Source of the DNA: Candidatus Neomicrothrix sp. UBA2974
GTDB lineage: Bacteria; Actinomycetota; Acidimicrobiia; Acidimicrobiales; MedAcidi-G1
Reading direction: 5' to 3'
Assembly (NCBI GenBank): GCA_002348705.1
Contig: DEAU01000019.1
Span: 1 to 64,000 of the forward strand
Length of the DNA: 64,000 nt
Shown: positions 43,908 to 52,742 of the stretch, in pieces
Layout of the letters: every line of letters begins with the position of its first letter
How positions within the stretch are numbered: position 1 is the stretch's first letter
Notes under the pieces: model-generated
Told to the model about the DNA's origin: nothing
What the model saw: only the letters and a program-made list of their open reading frames with translations
Databases searched by the model: none
Program-made: the position numbers and the translations under genes

Positions 43908-44675
43908 GTGAAAGATGCTCCCACCGCAAGACCGATGGACATCGCGGTCAATCCCAAGCTGAACCTCACGTACCGCACTGATCCCGAACGAATCGCCGCT
44001 TTGCTACCGCCTGGATTGGAGCCCACCGGTAGCCCCAACGTTTATGTCGGCGTGTATTGCGTACCGGTCCTCGAGGAGCCGGAGTACGGCGTATCGACCC
44101 GGGTCGATGCCATATGGAACAACATCGCTGGCCAGTACTCACTTGGTATCGGCATAGACCAAGAAGCCGCCATCTTCGTCAGTTCAGAGACCAACGGCCA
44201 ACCGAAGTTCCCCTGCGCCACCCGATACTTCCGCCTCGGAGATCGGGTCGAAGCGTCGTGCACTCATCAGGGTTACACGTTTCTGGAATTCCAAGGCGAC
44301 GTCACTGGTGAAGAAGTCGTTGACGGAACCGACACCGTGCACAACGAGTGGTGGACCAAATATTCTCGAGCCATCGGTGGCATCGAGGGCGAGTGGGACT
44401 TCCCACCACACGTTGTCCACGTCCGCCAGGTCAGTGAGGTAGTCCACGTCGAGAAACTCGACGGCGAACTCACACTTCGTGACAGCCCATGGGATCCTCA
44501 CACCGAACTACTACCCATGGAAGAGCTGATCGACGCCCGCCTGATTACTTCTCGTCACAAGGAAAGGTCGATAACAAATAGCGGCCCCCTAGATCCGGTC
44601 GCCTTCTGGCCGCATGCCGACACCATCGGTGGCTCACGCTGGCCAGGTACACGGGGCGGACCCCGTAAAAGCTGA
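43908..44675 (+). CDS. Acetoacetate decarboxylase-family protein
   Basis: The 255-residue protein has the family core: LTYRTDPERIAALLPPGLEP near the N-terminus, and NGQPKFPCATRY, whose Lys aligns with the Schiff-base Lys of acetoacetate decarboxylase (G-x-P-K). The GTG start has a strong GGAGGA site 9 nt upstream. Many family members have other roles (lyase, hydratase-like) in degradation of ketones or cyclic compounds. The AttH/CrtC-like gene follows 45 nt downstream, so they probably act in one pathway. Confidence 0.8.
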   Translation: MKDAPTARPMDIAVNPKLNLTYRTDPERIAALLPPGLEPTGSPNVYVGVYCVPVLEEPEYGVSTRVDAIWNNIAGQYSLGIGIDQEAAIFVSSETNGQPKFPCATRYFRLGDRVEASCTHQGYTFLEFQGDVTGEEVVDGTDTVHNEWWTKYSRAIGGIEGEWDFPPHVVHVRQVSEVVHVEKLDGELTLRDSPWDPHTELLPMEELIDARLITSRHKERSITNSGPLDPVAFWPHADTIGGSRWPGTRGGPRKS

Positions 44676-44720
44676 CCCAGGCCCGAAGACCTCTACCAGC
44701 CGACCGAGAAGGCCTAACCC

Positions 44721-45854
44721 ATGGTGCTGAGCAGTTTCGACGACTATCCAATCCACCAGACCCCGGACCCCATTGCCACGCCAGCTTCCAGTGACAAGGA
44801 CGTCTACGAGCGCTACTGGTTCAACGGATACTCCACGGCTGGCGATCTGTACTTCGGCATCGGTACGGCCCTCTACCCGCACCTAGGCATTCGGGACTGC
44901 GGATTGAGTCTCGTTGCGGACGGCGTCCAACACTCTTTCCACGCCTCATGCCGGGCCGCCGGGGACCCAGCCGACCAGAGGGTGGGGCCATTCCACCTTG
45001 AGGTTCTCGAGCCGATGCGATCGTGCCGAATCGTGCTCGGCGACAACGAGACCGGGACGACCTGTGATTTGGTCTACGAAGGACGAACCGGCAATGTCGA
45101 AGAGCCCCGACACCACTGGGGCGGCACCATCCGTCGGACCATGGACACCACCCGGTTCACCCAACTCGGCCGGTGGTCGGGTTGGATCGAGTTCGAAGGG
45201 AGACGGATCGAGTTCGATCCGACGGCCACCTGGGGCACCAAGGACCGTTCGTGGGGTATCCGCCCGCTGGATGGCGGTGACCGCCGGGGCGCACCAGTCC
45301 CCCCAGCAACTAAAAGCCTTTTTTTTCTGTGGGCCCCGCTGAACTTTGATGATCTGTGCGTCCACTATCAGTTGTTCGAGGACTCTGAAGGAGGTCCCCT
45401 ATTCAGTGTGGGCGCGCTGCTCCCTACCTACGACAGACTGGACGACCTACCGGGCATCGAGGACCCAGCCGCCCGGCACATGCGTGGCCACGAACACCGC
45501 CTCCAATTCGACGAAGGGAGCCGACTTGCTCACACAGCCGACTTGGCATTCACCGCAGTGAACGATGGCAGTCGCCACGAGGTCCACCTCGAGCGGATCT
45601 TCACCTTCCGCATGAAGGGCATCGGTTACCACCACCCCGAATGGGGGCATGGAGCATGGAAGGGCGAATTGGCCATGGCAGTCGAGTCTTGGAATCTTGA
45701 AGATGTCGACGATCTGGCATTCGAGAACCAGCACTGCCAGCACTTGGTCACGGCCACGATGGGCGACCGGGTGGGCATCGGCGCATTGGAGCAACTCTTC
45801 GTCGGCCCATACCTCCCCTACGGCTTTGACGGCTTTATCGGTCGATCGAACTAG
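44721..45854 (+). CDS. AttH/CrtC-like lipocalin-type protein (DUF7064/7065-like)
   Basis: The 377-residue protein resembles the AttH/hydroxyneurosporene-synthase-like beta-barrel group: two similar lipocalin-like halves (about 25-185 and 195-370), with tryptophan-rich turns such as DRSWGIRPLDGG and RWSGWIEFEGRR. The W-G-T-K-D-R-S-W-G-I-R signature is shared with actinobacterial proteins found beside steroid or terpenoid catabolic genes. No catalytic motif is visible; hydration of a double bond is the activity known for CrtC. It follows the acetoacetate-decarboxylase-like gene in the same direction. Exact function unknown. Confidence 0.72.
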   Translation: MVLSSFDDYPIHQTPDPIATPASSDKDVYERYWFNGYSTAGDLYFGIGTALYPHLGIRDCGLSLVADGVQHSFHASCRAAGDPADQRVGPFHLEVLEPMRSCRIVLGDNETGTTCDLVYEGRTGNVEEPRHHWGGTIRRTMDTTRFTQLGRWSGWIEFEGRRIEFDPTATWGTKDRSWGIRPLDGGDRRGAPVPPATKSLFFLWAPLNFDDLCVHYQLFEDSEGGPLFSVGALLPTYDRLDDLPGIEDPAARHMRGHEHRLQFDEGSRLAHTADLAFTAVNDGSRHEVHLERIFTFRMKGIGYHHPEWGHGAWKGELAMAVESWNLEDVDDLAFENQHCQHLVTATMGDRVGIGALEQLFVGPYLPYGFDGFIGRSN

Positions 45855-45916
45855 GAACCGGTCAACTGAGTCGCGGTCGACCTTGTCGTCGTTGAAAGGG
45901 CAATCGGGAACCTCGA

Positions 45917-46753
45917 TCAGGCCCCATGCAACCGAGCACGGCGGCCGGATCGACCCGAGCGAGCAGCACGGCGAGTCGGCGTCGACGGCTGGTCGAAGCG
46001 CCGGTACCAGTCACGAAAGCAGGATAAAACCATCCGGTCGGACTCGGCGTCAACCTCAATCATCGGGTTGTCGCACATGCGCACTGATGTCGTGAACCCG
46101 TCGACCGGCGTCACGTAGACCTGTGACCGGGACGGGCCACTTAGGACCTCCAGCATCCCAGGGCCATGGACGACGACCGTGCGATCCCCCGGTAAGTCGC
46201 CTATCCAAGCTTCAGCTTCCGCCGAACCGTCGGCAACTCCGAAGGCCGACAACAAGCCAACCATGACGTCCTCCGGATGTCCAGCATGATCCTCGACCCG
46301 CAGAACCAAAGCTGGCGTGGCCGGCCCTGCCGGCGGACCCGATGACCCTTCGCCACTGCGACCCTGAAATGCCCAGATGATGCCGTTGACCACCTCGGTG
46401 GGCCACACTCGCAACTTGGCAGCGTTGGGTAGCGGCCCTCCAGCCGCCGAGACACAGGCCCCGTCGTGGCCAAAGCACCATTCGTGAACCGGACACATCA
46501 CCCGGTCATCGTCGATTCGTCCGCCGGCTGCTAAGTCGGCCCCAAGGTGGGGACACGAGGCGTGGACGACTAGTGCGCGCCCATCCGGAGTCCGCCCCAC
46601 TGCGAGGCTCTGGCCAAAGGCGGCAACCGGCACCAAGACCCCCTCGGGAACCTCGGCAGCCATCGCCAAGGCGAACCACCCCACCGGGAACGGAGGGCGA
46701 TGAACCGGGGCTCCGGAAGTAACCGGATCCAACGACCCATTGTCGGAAGTCAC
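45917..46753 (-). CDS. Rieske [2Fe-2S] domain protein
   Basis: The 278-residue protein starts at GTG 46753, overlapping the SnoaL-like gene's stop by 4 nt (GTGA). Rieske ligands are Cys-Pro-His (SCPHLGAD) and Cys-Pro-Val-His (MCPVHEW), 17 residues apart in the normal C-x-H...C-x-x-H form. The first 120 residues are the Rieske domain. The C-terminal half is too short for the mononuclear-iron domain of classic ring-hydroxylating oxygenases, so it may be a ferredoxin-like partner or a divergent oxygenase. It is the last gene of a three-gene minus-strand operon. Confidence 0.87.
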   Translation of the reverse strand: MTSDNGSLDPVTSGAPVHRPPFPVGWFALAMAAEVPEGVLVPVAAFGQSLAVGRTPDGRALVVHASCPHLGADLAAGGRIDDDRVMCPVHEWCFGHDGACVSAAGGPLPNAAKLRVWPTEVVNGIIWAFQGRSGEGSSGPPAGPATPALVLRVEDHAGHPEDVMVGLLSAFGVADGSAEAEAWIGDLPGDRTVVVHGPGMLEVLSGPSRSQVYVTPVDGFTTSVRMCDNPMIEVDAESDRMVLSCFRDWYRRFDQPSTPTRRAARSGRSGRRARLHGA

Positions 46754-47220
46754 TCTTCCTCCTCGGTCGGCATCATGAGCGCCTCGGCGACAACAGCCGG
46801 GTTGGCATACTCCTTCACCCCACACACCTTGCCGTCACGGAAGCGCCATAGCGCCACATAGGTGTTGTGGTAGGGCCGGCCGGTCGGGGTAGCAAGACCG
46901 TCGCTCTCGTATTCCGCAACAAGTAGGTCTGGGTCGAGGCAATCGTGGATGGCGTTTAAGCGCAGCGTGAACTGAAATATCCCAAATTTGGGCGCTAGGT
47001 AGGCGCCGATCTCACTGGCTCCCTCTAAGCGAACCGACGGATCACCAAACGGCAGCTCTAGCACCCAGTCCGACGTGTAGAAGTTGGCCAACTCGCTGGC
47101 ACGGGGGGTCCCGTACAAAGAAACGACGCTCTCCAGAAGCTTTCGATTAGCGGCACGCCGGGCGGCATCATCTTTTCCATCTCCCTGATCCGAGCCCTCT
47201 AGATCCGTCACACGGTCCAT
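46750..47220 (-). CDS. SnoaL-like (NTF2 fold) protein
   Basis: From ATG 47220 (GTG 47229 is an alternative) the 156-residue protein has the NTF2/SnoaL cone-shaped fold pattern: a helix with RKLLESVVSLY, F-Y-T-x-D-W-x-x-x-x-P-F-G, and a C-terminal strand set ending FRDGKVCGVKEYANPAVV. Similar proteins are ketosteroid-isomerase-like enzymes, cyclases or binding proteins. It overlaps the Rieske gene by 4 nt and lies 15 nt after the class II aldolase gene. Likely an isomerase or hydratase in the same degradative pathway. Confidence 0.82.
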   Translation of the reverse strand: MDRVTDLEGSDQGDGKDDAARRAANRKLLESVVSLYGTPRASELANFYTSDWVLELPFGDPSVRLEGASEIGAYLAPKFGIFQFTLRLNAIHDCLDPDLLVAEYESDGLATPTGRPYHNTYVALWRFRDGKVCGVKEYANPAVVAEALMMPTEEEE

Positions 47221-47235
47221 CTCACCCACGGAGGA

Positions 47236-48021
47236 TCAATCCCGATATGACGGGTCGTCGCGATCAAGCAATGCTTTCTGCTCGTCAAAGTGAGCCTTGC
47301 CCTGATCGGCAGAGCGCTGCCACATTCTCACCATCGAGTTGGCCAGGTTGTCGTCCATGGGCCGCAATTCTCGCCCAGTGGAAAGGGCGAGTATCACGGT
47401 GCGGCAGGCCCGCTCCAGGTAGTACAACTCCTCAAAGGCATGAGCGACCGACTCTCCAACGACAGTTACCCCATGATTTCCCATCATCATCACCGTGTTG
47501 CCAACTAGCGCCTCTGCCACCCGCGCCCCTTCAGCTGGGTCGTCGGGTGGGCCGACCATCTCTAGGTCGTAGACGGTTCGACCCCAGAACCGCGCCGTGG
47601 CCTGGTCAAGAGGAGGAATGCTCGGATCTGCAAGCCCACACAGCGCCGTTGCGTATGGCGGATGACAATGCAAAACGGCCCGGGCACTCGGGATGCGAGC
47701 ATGGATAGCGCCGTGGATACACCACGCCGACGGGTCTGGGGCGTCGGGCCGATCCATGGTCGATGGGTCGTCAGCATCAAGCAGGATCAGTTCGCTGGCC
47801 CGCACCAGACTGAAGTGTCGCCATTTTGGGTTACAAAGGAAGCGCTTGCCGTCGAGCGTCACGGCCGCGCTGAAGTGGTTGGCGACAGACTCGTGCATAT
47901 CCATGCGGGCGGTCATACGCAAGGCAGCAGCCAAATCGACGCGGACCTGTGCCTCGTCAATTTCTCCGGAGATTGGGTCGGCGACGTCAGACGAGGTAAT
48001 CGCAGAATCGATAGCAGTCAT
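47236..48021 (-). CDS. Class II aldolase/adducin-family protein
   Basis: The 261-residue zinc protein has the class II aldolase pattern: VANHFSAAV near the N-terminus, HCHPPYATAL (zinc His pair) and MMMGNHGVTVVGES (GNHG phosphate/zinc loop with His). Substrates of this group range from sugar phosphates (fuculose-1-P) to other 2-hydroxy compounds; here the context with Rieske and SnoaL-like genes suggests cleavage of a carbon-carbon bond in a catabolic pathway. First gene of the operon. CAGACT lies 6 nt before the ATG. Confidence 0.88.
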   Translation of the reverse strand: MTAIDSAITSSDVADPISGEIDEAQVRVDLAAALRMTARMDMHESVANHFSAAVTLDGKRFLCNPKWRHFSLVRASELILLDADDPSTMDRPDAPDPSAWCIHGAIHARIPSARAVLHCHPPYATALCGLADPSIPPLDQATARFWGRTVYDLEMVGPPDDPAEGARVAEALVGNTVMMMGNHGVTVVGESVAHAFEELYYLERACRTVILALSTGRELRPMDDNLANSMVRMWQRSADQGKAHFDEQKALLDRDDPSYRD

Positions 48022-48178
48022 GAGCGCAGTCTGACCCAGAAAGGTGTCGAAGAACGAGGCCCGGAATTTGAGCGCACCTCATCTAGATGTTCATTCAGAG
48101 GGTCTGCCCTTAAGAAACTTCAAATCCAGAGCGTCGTTCTACGAGTCAGCCAAGTCCGGTTACTGCCAAAACGCCATC

Positions 48179-48658
48179 TCAAAGTTCGAGTCGGTAGACG
48201 TTCGTTTGCCGTTCCTCAAAACCAAGGCGTTGGTATAGCCGATTAGCCGCCTCCCGCGATGGTCGCGATGTCAGATCGACAGTGGTGGCCCCGGCAGCCC
48301 GCGCCCGCTCGATAGCTGCCCGGTTGAGGGCCTCTCCGATGCCGCGACCCCGAGCCGTCTCGTCAACAACCACGTCCTCGATCCAGGCTCGCAAGCCGGT
48401 AGGTATGCGGAACAGAGCAAGGGTCATGCTGCCGAGAATCGACAAGCCTTCCGACGAGCCGGGAGCCATCGGGTCCTCCGCTACCAATAGGATCGACGAC
48501 TCCGAGGAGACGATGGCCTCCATTGCGACGGCGTCGGGCGGAGAACTCGATCTAGACAGTTGGGGTACCAGCCTTGCCATGGCGGCTATCAGCCCTTCAT
48601 CCACCTCAGTGACCTCGCGCACCACGCAACCTGACGGAGGGTTCCTGTGATCAGCCAT
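48179..48658 (-). CDS. GNAT-family N-acetyltransferase
   Basis: From ATG 48658 (MADHRNPPSG) the 159-residue protein has the acetyl-CoA motif DVVVDETARGRGIGEALNRAA and a later AAGATTVDLTSRPSREAANRLYQRLGF, which ends in the Y-x-x-x-G-F motif. TAGCCT lies 8 nt before this ATG, supporting it over the extension to 48748 that overlaps PAC2's promoter region. Substrate unknown. It is divergent from the PAC2 gene. Confidence 0.88.
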   Translation of the reverse strand: MADHRNPPSGCVVREVTEVDEGLIAAMARLVPQLSRSSSPPDAVAMEAIVSSESSILLVAEDPMAPGSSEGLSILGSMTLALFRIPTGLRAWIEDVVVDETARGRGIGEALNRAAIERARAAGATTVDLTSRPSREAANRLYQRLGFEERQTNVYRLEL

Positions 48659-48729
48659 AACTGCACAGGCTAGGTGCCACTGCGGAGGCAGGGAGCGCGC
48701 GTGGACACGTCTGGCTAGCCTCCCGCCCA

Positions 48730-49599
48730 ATGTCTCTCGATCGTGCACCCCACCTCTCCTGGAATAACGAGACGGTGCCGATGGACCTGCGGTCTCCAGT
48801 CCTGCTAGCCGCCTTCGAGGGATGGAACGATGCCGGAGAGGCCAGTTCCTCGGCAGCCCGTTATCTCCGCGACCACTTCGAAGCCGAGCACGTAGCCACC
48901 ATCGATGCTGAGGATTTCTTCGATTTCACCGTGGCCCGGCCCAGCATCTGTCTCGACGGCGAGGATGTCCGTCGGATCGTCTGGCCTTCCACCTCTATCC
49001 ATGTGGCCCAGATCCCGGGAGCTAGCCGTGACCTAGTGTGCGCCATCGGTCACGAACCCCAGTTGCGGTGGCAGACCTTTGTGGACCACGTCGCGTTCGT
49101 CGCCAAGACTCTGGATGCCTCTCTGGTCTGCACACTGGGGGCCCTATTGACGGACGTGCCCCACACCCGACCCACCCAGGTCTACGGCGGCACTGACGAT
49201 CCGGTACTGGCCGCTCACCTCCAACTGTCGCCGTCGACTTACGAGGGACCTACCGGCATAGTGGGGGTGCTCGCAGCCGAACTGCGCGAGCGAGGCCTGT
49301 CCGTTGCCTCTTTCTGGGCGAGCGTCCCCACATACGTACCCAACATCCCGTCGTCCAAGGCCGCTCTCGCCCTAGTCGAGCGGCTCACCCACGTGCTGGG
49401 AGTCGACGTGCCCAGAACTGACCTAGAGATCAGTGCGGCGAACTACGAAAGGCAGGTCTCAGAGTTGGTCAGCGAGGACGATGACACCTCGGACTACGTC
49501 GAGCAACTTGAGGCCAACTTCGACGAGGACACTTCCGAAGATCCTGACCGCCTCGTAGCCGAGGTTGAGGACTTCCTGCGAAACCAGTCGGGGACCTAG
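48730..49599 (+). CDS. PAC2-family protein
   Basis: The 289-residue protein has the PAC2 core, named after the proteasome assembly chaperone: PVLLAAFEGWNDAGEASSSA near the N-terminus, LVCTLGALLTDVPHTRP and ASFWASVPTYVPNIPSSKAALALVERL. The last 60 residues are acidic (VSEDDDTSDYVEQLEANFDEDTSED), typical of the actinobacterial form. Role in bacteria is not settled. TAGCCT lies 8 nt before the ATG. It is divergent from the GNAT gene and convergent with the NUDIX gene. Confidence 0.9.
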   Translation: MSLDRAPHLSWNNETVPMDLRSPVLLAAFEGWNDAGEASSSAARYLRDHFEAEHVATIDAEDFFDFTVARPSICLDGEDVRRIVWPSTSIHVAQIPGASRDLVCAIGHEPQLRWQTFVDHVAFVAKTLDASLVCTLGALLTDVPHTRPTQVYGGTDDPVLAAHLQLSPSTYEGPTGIVGVLAAELRERGLSVASFWASVPTYVPNIPSSKAALALVERLTHVLGVDVPRTDLEISAANYERQVSELVSEDDDTSDYVEQLEANFDEDTSEDPDRLVAEVEDFLRNQSGT

Positions 49600-49623
49600 A
49601 GGCTGGCATCCCGAGATCGGGGC

Positions 49624-50328
49624 CTAGAAGTCCTGAACGCCTTCCCACATCGGATCACGTGGCACGTCGAAACGAACGTCCAGCGGCTCACCGCGTATTG
49701 CAGCAAACGACTCGGAAGCCCACTGTTCAGGTAGGGCTATACCCTCCGGAAGAGAACCTTCGGCGAAAAATCCGACGTCTAAACATTCCAACGGATGTGC
49801 CTTTAGTTCACCACCCGTCATTCTGCAGTGGAAGACCAGCGAGTAGAGAGGAATGCCGGTGATTCCGAGCCGAAGGCCATCGAGAATGGCAATGGGCCTT
49901 AACACCTCGCATTCGATGCCTGTCTCCTCCCGAACCTCCTTGACCACCACCTCGGCAGGCGAGTACCCGACATCGGCCCAACCGGTCGGATAGAGCCACA
50001 CGCCGCTCGGCGCACGCTGGACCAGCAACATCTCGCCAGCGTCGTTACCCACTACCGCCCCGACGGTCACCTTCGGGGTGACGTAGCCCTTCACACCTCG
50101 GCCGACGGAGTCGAACCACTCGGAGACCAGATCATCCGGGTCAACAGGCCGACCCGAGAGAGCGTCGGCTCGGGTCCGAATCTCCGCAGCGACGTGGAGG
50201 ATCTCCTCGTAGCGTTCCCGCTCGTAAAGAGACTCGGTAAATCCCATGCCCGTCCGGGCCGACCCGCTCAGGGCCTCGGCCCACCTAAGCAGGTCGGCCT
50301 GTGAAGGTGGATTCGGGAATAGCACCAT
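49624..50328 (-). CDS. NUDIX hydrolase with N-terminal NUDIX_N domain
   Basis: The 234-residue protein has an N-terminal helical part (residues 1-70; DLLRWAEALSGSARTG) typical of a subgroup of ADP-ribose/NADH-type NUDIX enzymes. The NUDIX box is GWADVGYSPAEVVVKEVREE with the core E-E pair; the first Glu is Tyr and the Arg is Lys, as in this subgroup. It hydrolyses a nucleoside diphosphate linked to X. TACGGT lies 6 nt before the ATG. It is downstream of glnD in the same direction on the minus strand. Confidence 0.88.
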   Translation of the reverse strand: MVLFPNPPSQADLLRWAEALSGSARTGMGFTESLYERERYEEILHVAAEIRTRADALSGRPVDPDDLVSEWFDSVGRGVKGYVTPKVTVGAVVGNDAGEMLLVQRAPSGVWLYPTGWADVGYSPAEVVVKEVREETGIECEVLRPIAILDGLRLGITGIPLYSLVFHCRMTGGELKAHPLECLDVGFFAEGSLPEGIALPEQWASESFAAIRGEPLDVRFDVPRDPMWEGVQDF

Positions 50329-50389
50329 GCCCGCACCGTAGGGCCCGGCCGTAACGACCCGGAACGCGGGCCGAACACGGTCGGGCTTA

Positions 50390-52690
50390 TCAAAGATCTA
50401 CGGACACTGACCACAAGACCAACATCTCGATCTCAGCGAGGTGTTCCGAGTCTGTGACCTTGGCCCCATAGGAGTCCCGCACGTAGAAGGCGCCGACGAC
50501 GTCAGAGCCGAGCGTCTGAACCCGCGCCCGCACGATGTGAATCTCAAGTTCGGTAAACGCCCGGGTGATCCGATAAATAACTCCAACCCCGTCTGGACAA
50601 GTGACCTCAAGCACGGTGGCTGTCGCTGACGAAGAGTTGTCGACAGTGACGGTGGGACGGGCAGGTCGAGCGGTCAGCCTTATAGGACGGTAGGTGCGGG
50701 ACCGGTCGCCGATCCGAGCCGACAAGGCAAGCCGACCAGCTAGGGCTCGATCGACTTGGTCCTCGATCCGGGGCCAGTCGGGACTCCCTCCGAGCACCTG
50801 TCTAACCCGGAACACCGACAGGGCCCGGCCGTGCTCAGAGTGGGCAGACGCCTCAACTACGTCGGCGCCGTTGAGGGCCAGGACGCCAGCCACCTTGGAG
50901 AAGGTTCCTGGACGATCGGCAGCCACCACTGTGAGAGTGTCTCCATCACCCCGAACGGTGAACGCCCCCTCATCCAACAGGGCTTGCTGGGAGGCGTCCG
51001 GAAAGGAGCGGGCCACCACATCGCCGACGTCGCCACCGCCAAGAACGTGCGATGTCCGTTCCACCAACTCACGCACCAGGCTGGCCTTCCAAGTGCTCCA
51101 CGCCGACGGTCCGGTCGCGATGGAGTCGGCTTCGGTGAGGGCAGCCAGCAAGCGCAGAAGCAAAGGGTCATCAACGGCCTCAGCCACCTGTCGAATGGTT
51201 CCGTCGTCATCTAGGTCCCGGCGAGTAGCCACATCGGGCAACAGCAGGTGGTGTTGGACCATGGCCACCAGAAGGTCTGCGTCATCGGCACCAAAGCCCA
51301 TCCGAGGCGCGATTACCTGCAGTAACTCGACCCCAACCTCCGTGTGGTCCCCGGGATAACCCTTACCGATGTCGTGGAACAGGGCGCCGACCAGTAGCAG
51401 ATCGGGGCGGTCGACCCGGTCAACGAGCCGGGAGGCCTCAGCCGCTGCCTCCATGAGATGGCGGTCCACGGTGAAGCGGTGGTAGGCGTTGCGCTGCGGT
51501 CGGGATCGGCATGGCTCCCACTCGGGAACGAGCAAAACAAATAGGCCCACATGGTCAAGGTCCTCAATAACTGGTACGGCGTCCAGACCAACAGCCAAAA
51601 GTTCGACGAAAAGCTCGCGGGCCTCGTCGGGCCAAGGGTTCGAAAGGGGCACGGCGTGGTCAGCTAGGCGTTCTAACGAGCTCCGTTGCAGATAGCCACC
51701 GTGACGGGCGGCGGTCACCGCGCAACGGAGCATCAGGAGTGGATCGCTTAGGTCGGCCTCGTCGGTTAGTTCGAGACGCCCGTCATCAAGAATCAACCCG
51801 GTAGCCACCTCCTGTCGTCGGATCCCAGCCAACACCCGAGCCGGGCCCCGACGGCGGGCAGCACGACGGGTGCGGCGGGCTGCGCCCTCGCCGGTCCAGG
51901 CAATGGTCCGTCCGGCAGCCGATACCTCGGACATCAGCACTTCGGCATCGGCTAGGTCCAGAGCCTTCGCCACCTCGTCCTGTAGTTCGAGCAGCAGCTG
52001 GTCAGAACGCTTGGCGGTCAGCCGGTGCAATTCAACCCGAACGGCCAACAAGGTCTCGAAAGCTGCGGCCAGACCAGCCGACTCAGCCTCCCGGAGAATT
52101 GGGACCGTAGCTTTTTCAACCCAGAGGAGATTGTGTACGTCGCGCAACCCTCCCCGAGCCTCCTTGAGGTCCGGTTCCAGAAGGAAGGCCACCTCTCCGT
52201 ATCGGGCGTGCCGCTCAGCCACCGACTCCTGGAGCCGATCGAGGTTCCGGCGAGAACGAGCCTGCCATTGGTCTAGAGCACCGACAGCCAAGGCCTCGAC
52301 CAGTTCCGCGTCGCCCGCCACGGTGCGAGCAGCCAGCAGACTGGTCGCCATCTCGACGGCCTCTCCACCCACCTTGAGTAGTTGGTCAACGGTGCCCACC
52401 TGGTGGCCAAGCTTGAGTCCGGCATCCCACAGCGGGTACCAGATCCGCTCCGCGGCAGCGGCCACGTCCACGCCGGGGGCATGGAGCAAGACGACGTCGA
52501 CATCACTACTAGGGCACTGCTCTCGGCGTCCATAGCCGCCGATAGCGGCCAAAGCGGTGCCGTCCGGCGGATCGGCGGCTGCAAAAATCCCTGCTAGGTC
52601 TTCGTCAGTCCGAGCCGTCAGGGCCTCGCAGAACGCCGGACCCCGAAGGGTCCGGTCATCCAGCAGGTCAGACACGTCGAATAAAGGCAC
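50390..52690 (-). CDS. glnD: [Protein-PII] uridylyltransferase / nitrogen-sensor GlnD
   Basis: GlnD modifies the PII protein according to glutamine level. From GTG 52690 (VPLFDVSDLL) it has 766 residues; the frame is open into larE to 52873 but those residues have no similarity. The nucleotidyltransferase motif is GGYGRREQCPSSDVDVVLL (51-69). The HD phosphohydrolase motif is LVGALFHDIGKGYPGDHTEVG. Two ACT domains end the protein (DTLTVVAADRPGTFSKVAG and ATVLEVTCPDGVGVIY). No glnK or amtB is adjacent. It follows larE and chdC in what is probably one transcript (52 nt from larE). Confidence 0.9.
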   Translation of the reverse strand: MPLFDVSDLLDDRTLRGPAFCEALTARTDEDLAGIFAAADPPDGTALAAIGGYGRREQCPSSDVDVVLLHAPGVDVAAAAERIWYPLWDAGLKLGHQVGTVDQLLKVGGEAVEMATSLLAARTVAGDAELVEALAVGALDQWQARSRRNLDRLQESVAERHARYGEVAFLLEPDLKEARGGLRDVHNLLWVEKATVPILREAESAGLAAAFETLLAVRVELHRLTAKRSDQLLLELQDEVAKALDLADAEVLMSEVSAAGRTIAWTGEGAARRTRRAARRRGPARVLAGIRRQEVATGLILDDGRLELTDEADLSDPLLMLRCAVTAARHGGYLQRSSLERLADHAVPLSNPWPDEARELFVELLAVGLDAVPVIEDLDHVGLFVLLVPEWEPCRSRPQRNAYHRFTVDRHLMEAAAEASRLVDRVDRPDLLLVGALFHDIGKGYPGDHTEVGVELLQVIAPRMGFGADDADLLVAMVQHHLLLPDVATRRDLDDDGTIRQVAEAVDDPLLLRLLAALTEADSIATGPSAWSTWKASLVRELVERTSHVLGGGDVGDVVARSFPDASQQALLDEGAFTVRGDGDTLTVVAADRPGTFSKVAGVLALNGADVVEASAHSEHGRALSVFRVRQVLGGSPDWPRIEDQVDRALAGRLALSARIGDRSRTYRPIRLTARPARPTVTVDNSSSATATVLEVTCPDGVGVIYRITRAFTELEIHIVRARVQTLGSDVVGAFYVRDSYGAKVTDSEHLAEIEMLVLWSVSVDL

Positions 52691-52742
52691 CCCCACGACA
52701 GTACCGAAAGCCGCAGTGTTCGAAGGTCCGGACCACGGCCGG

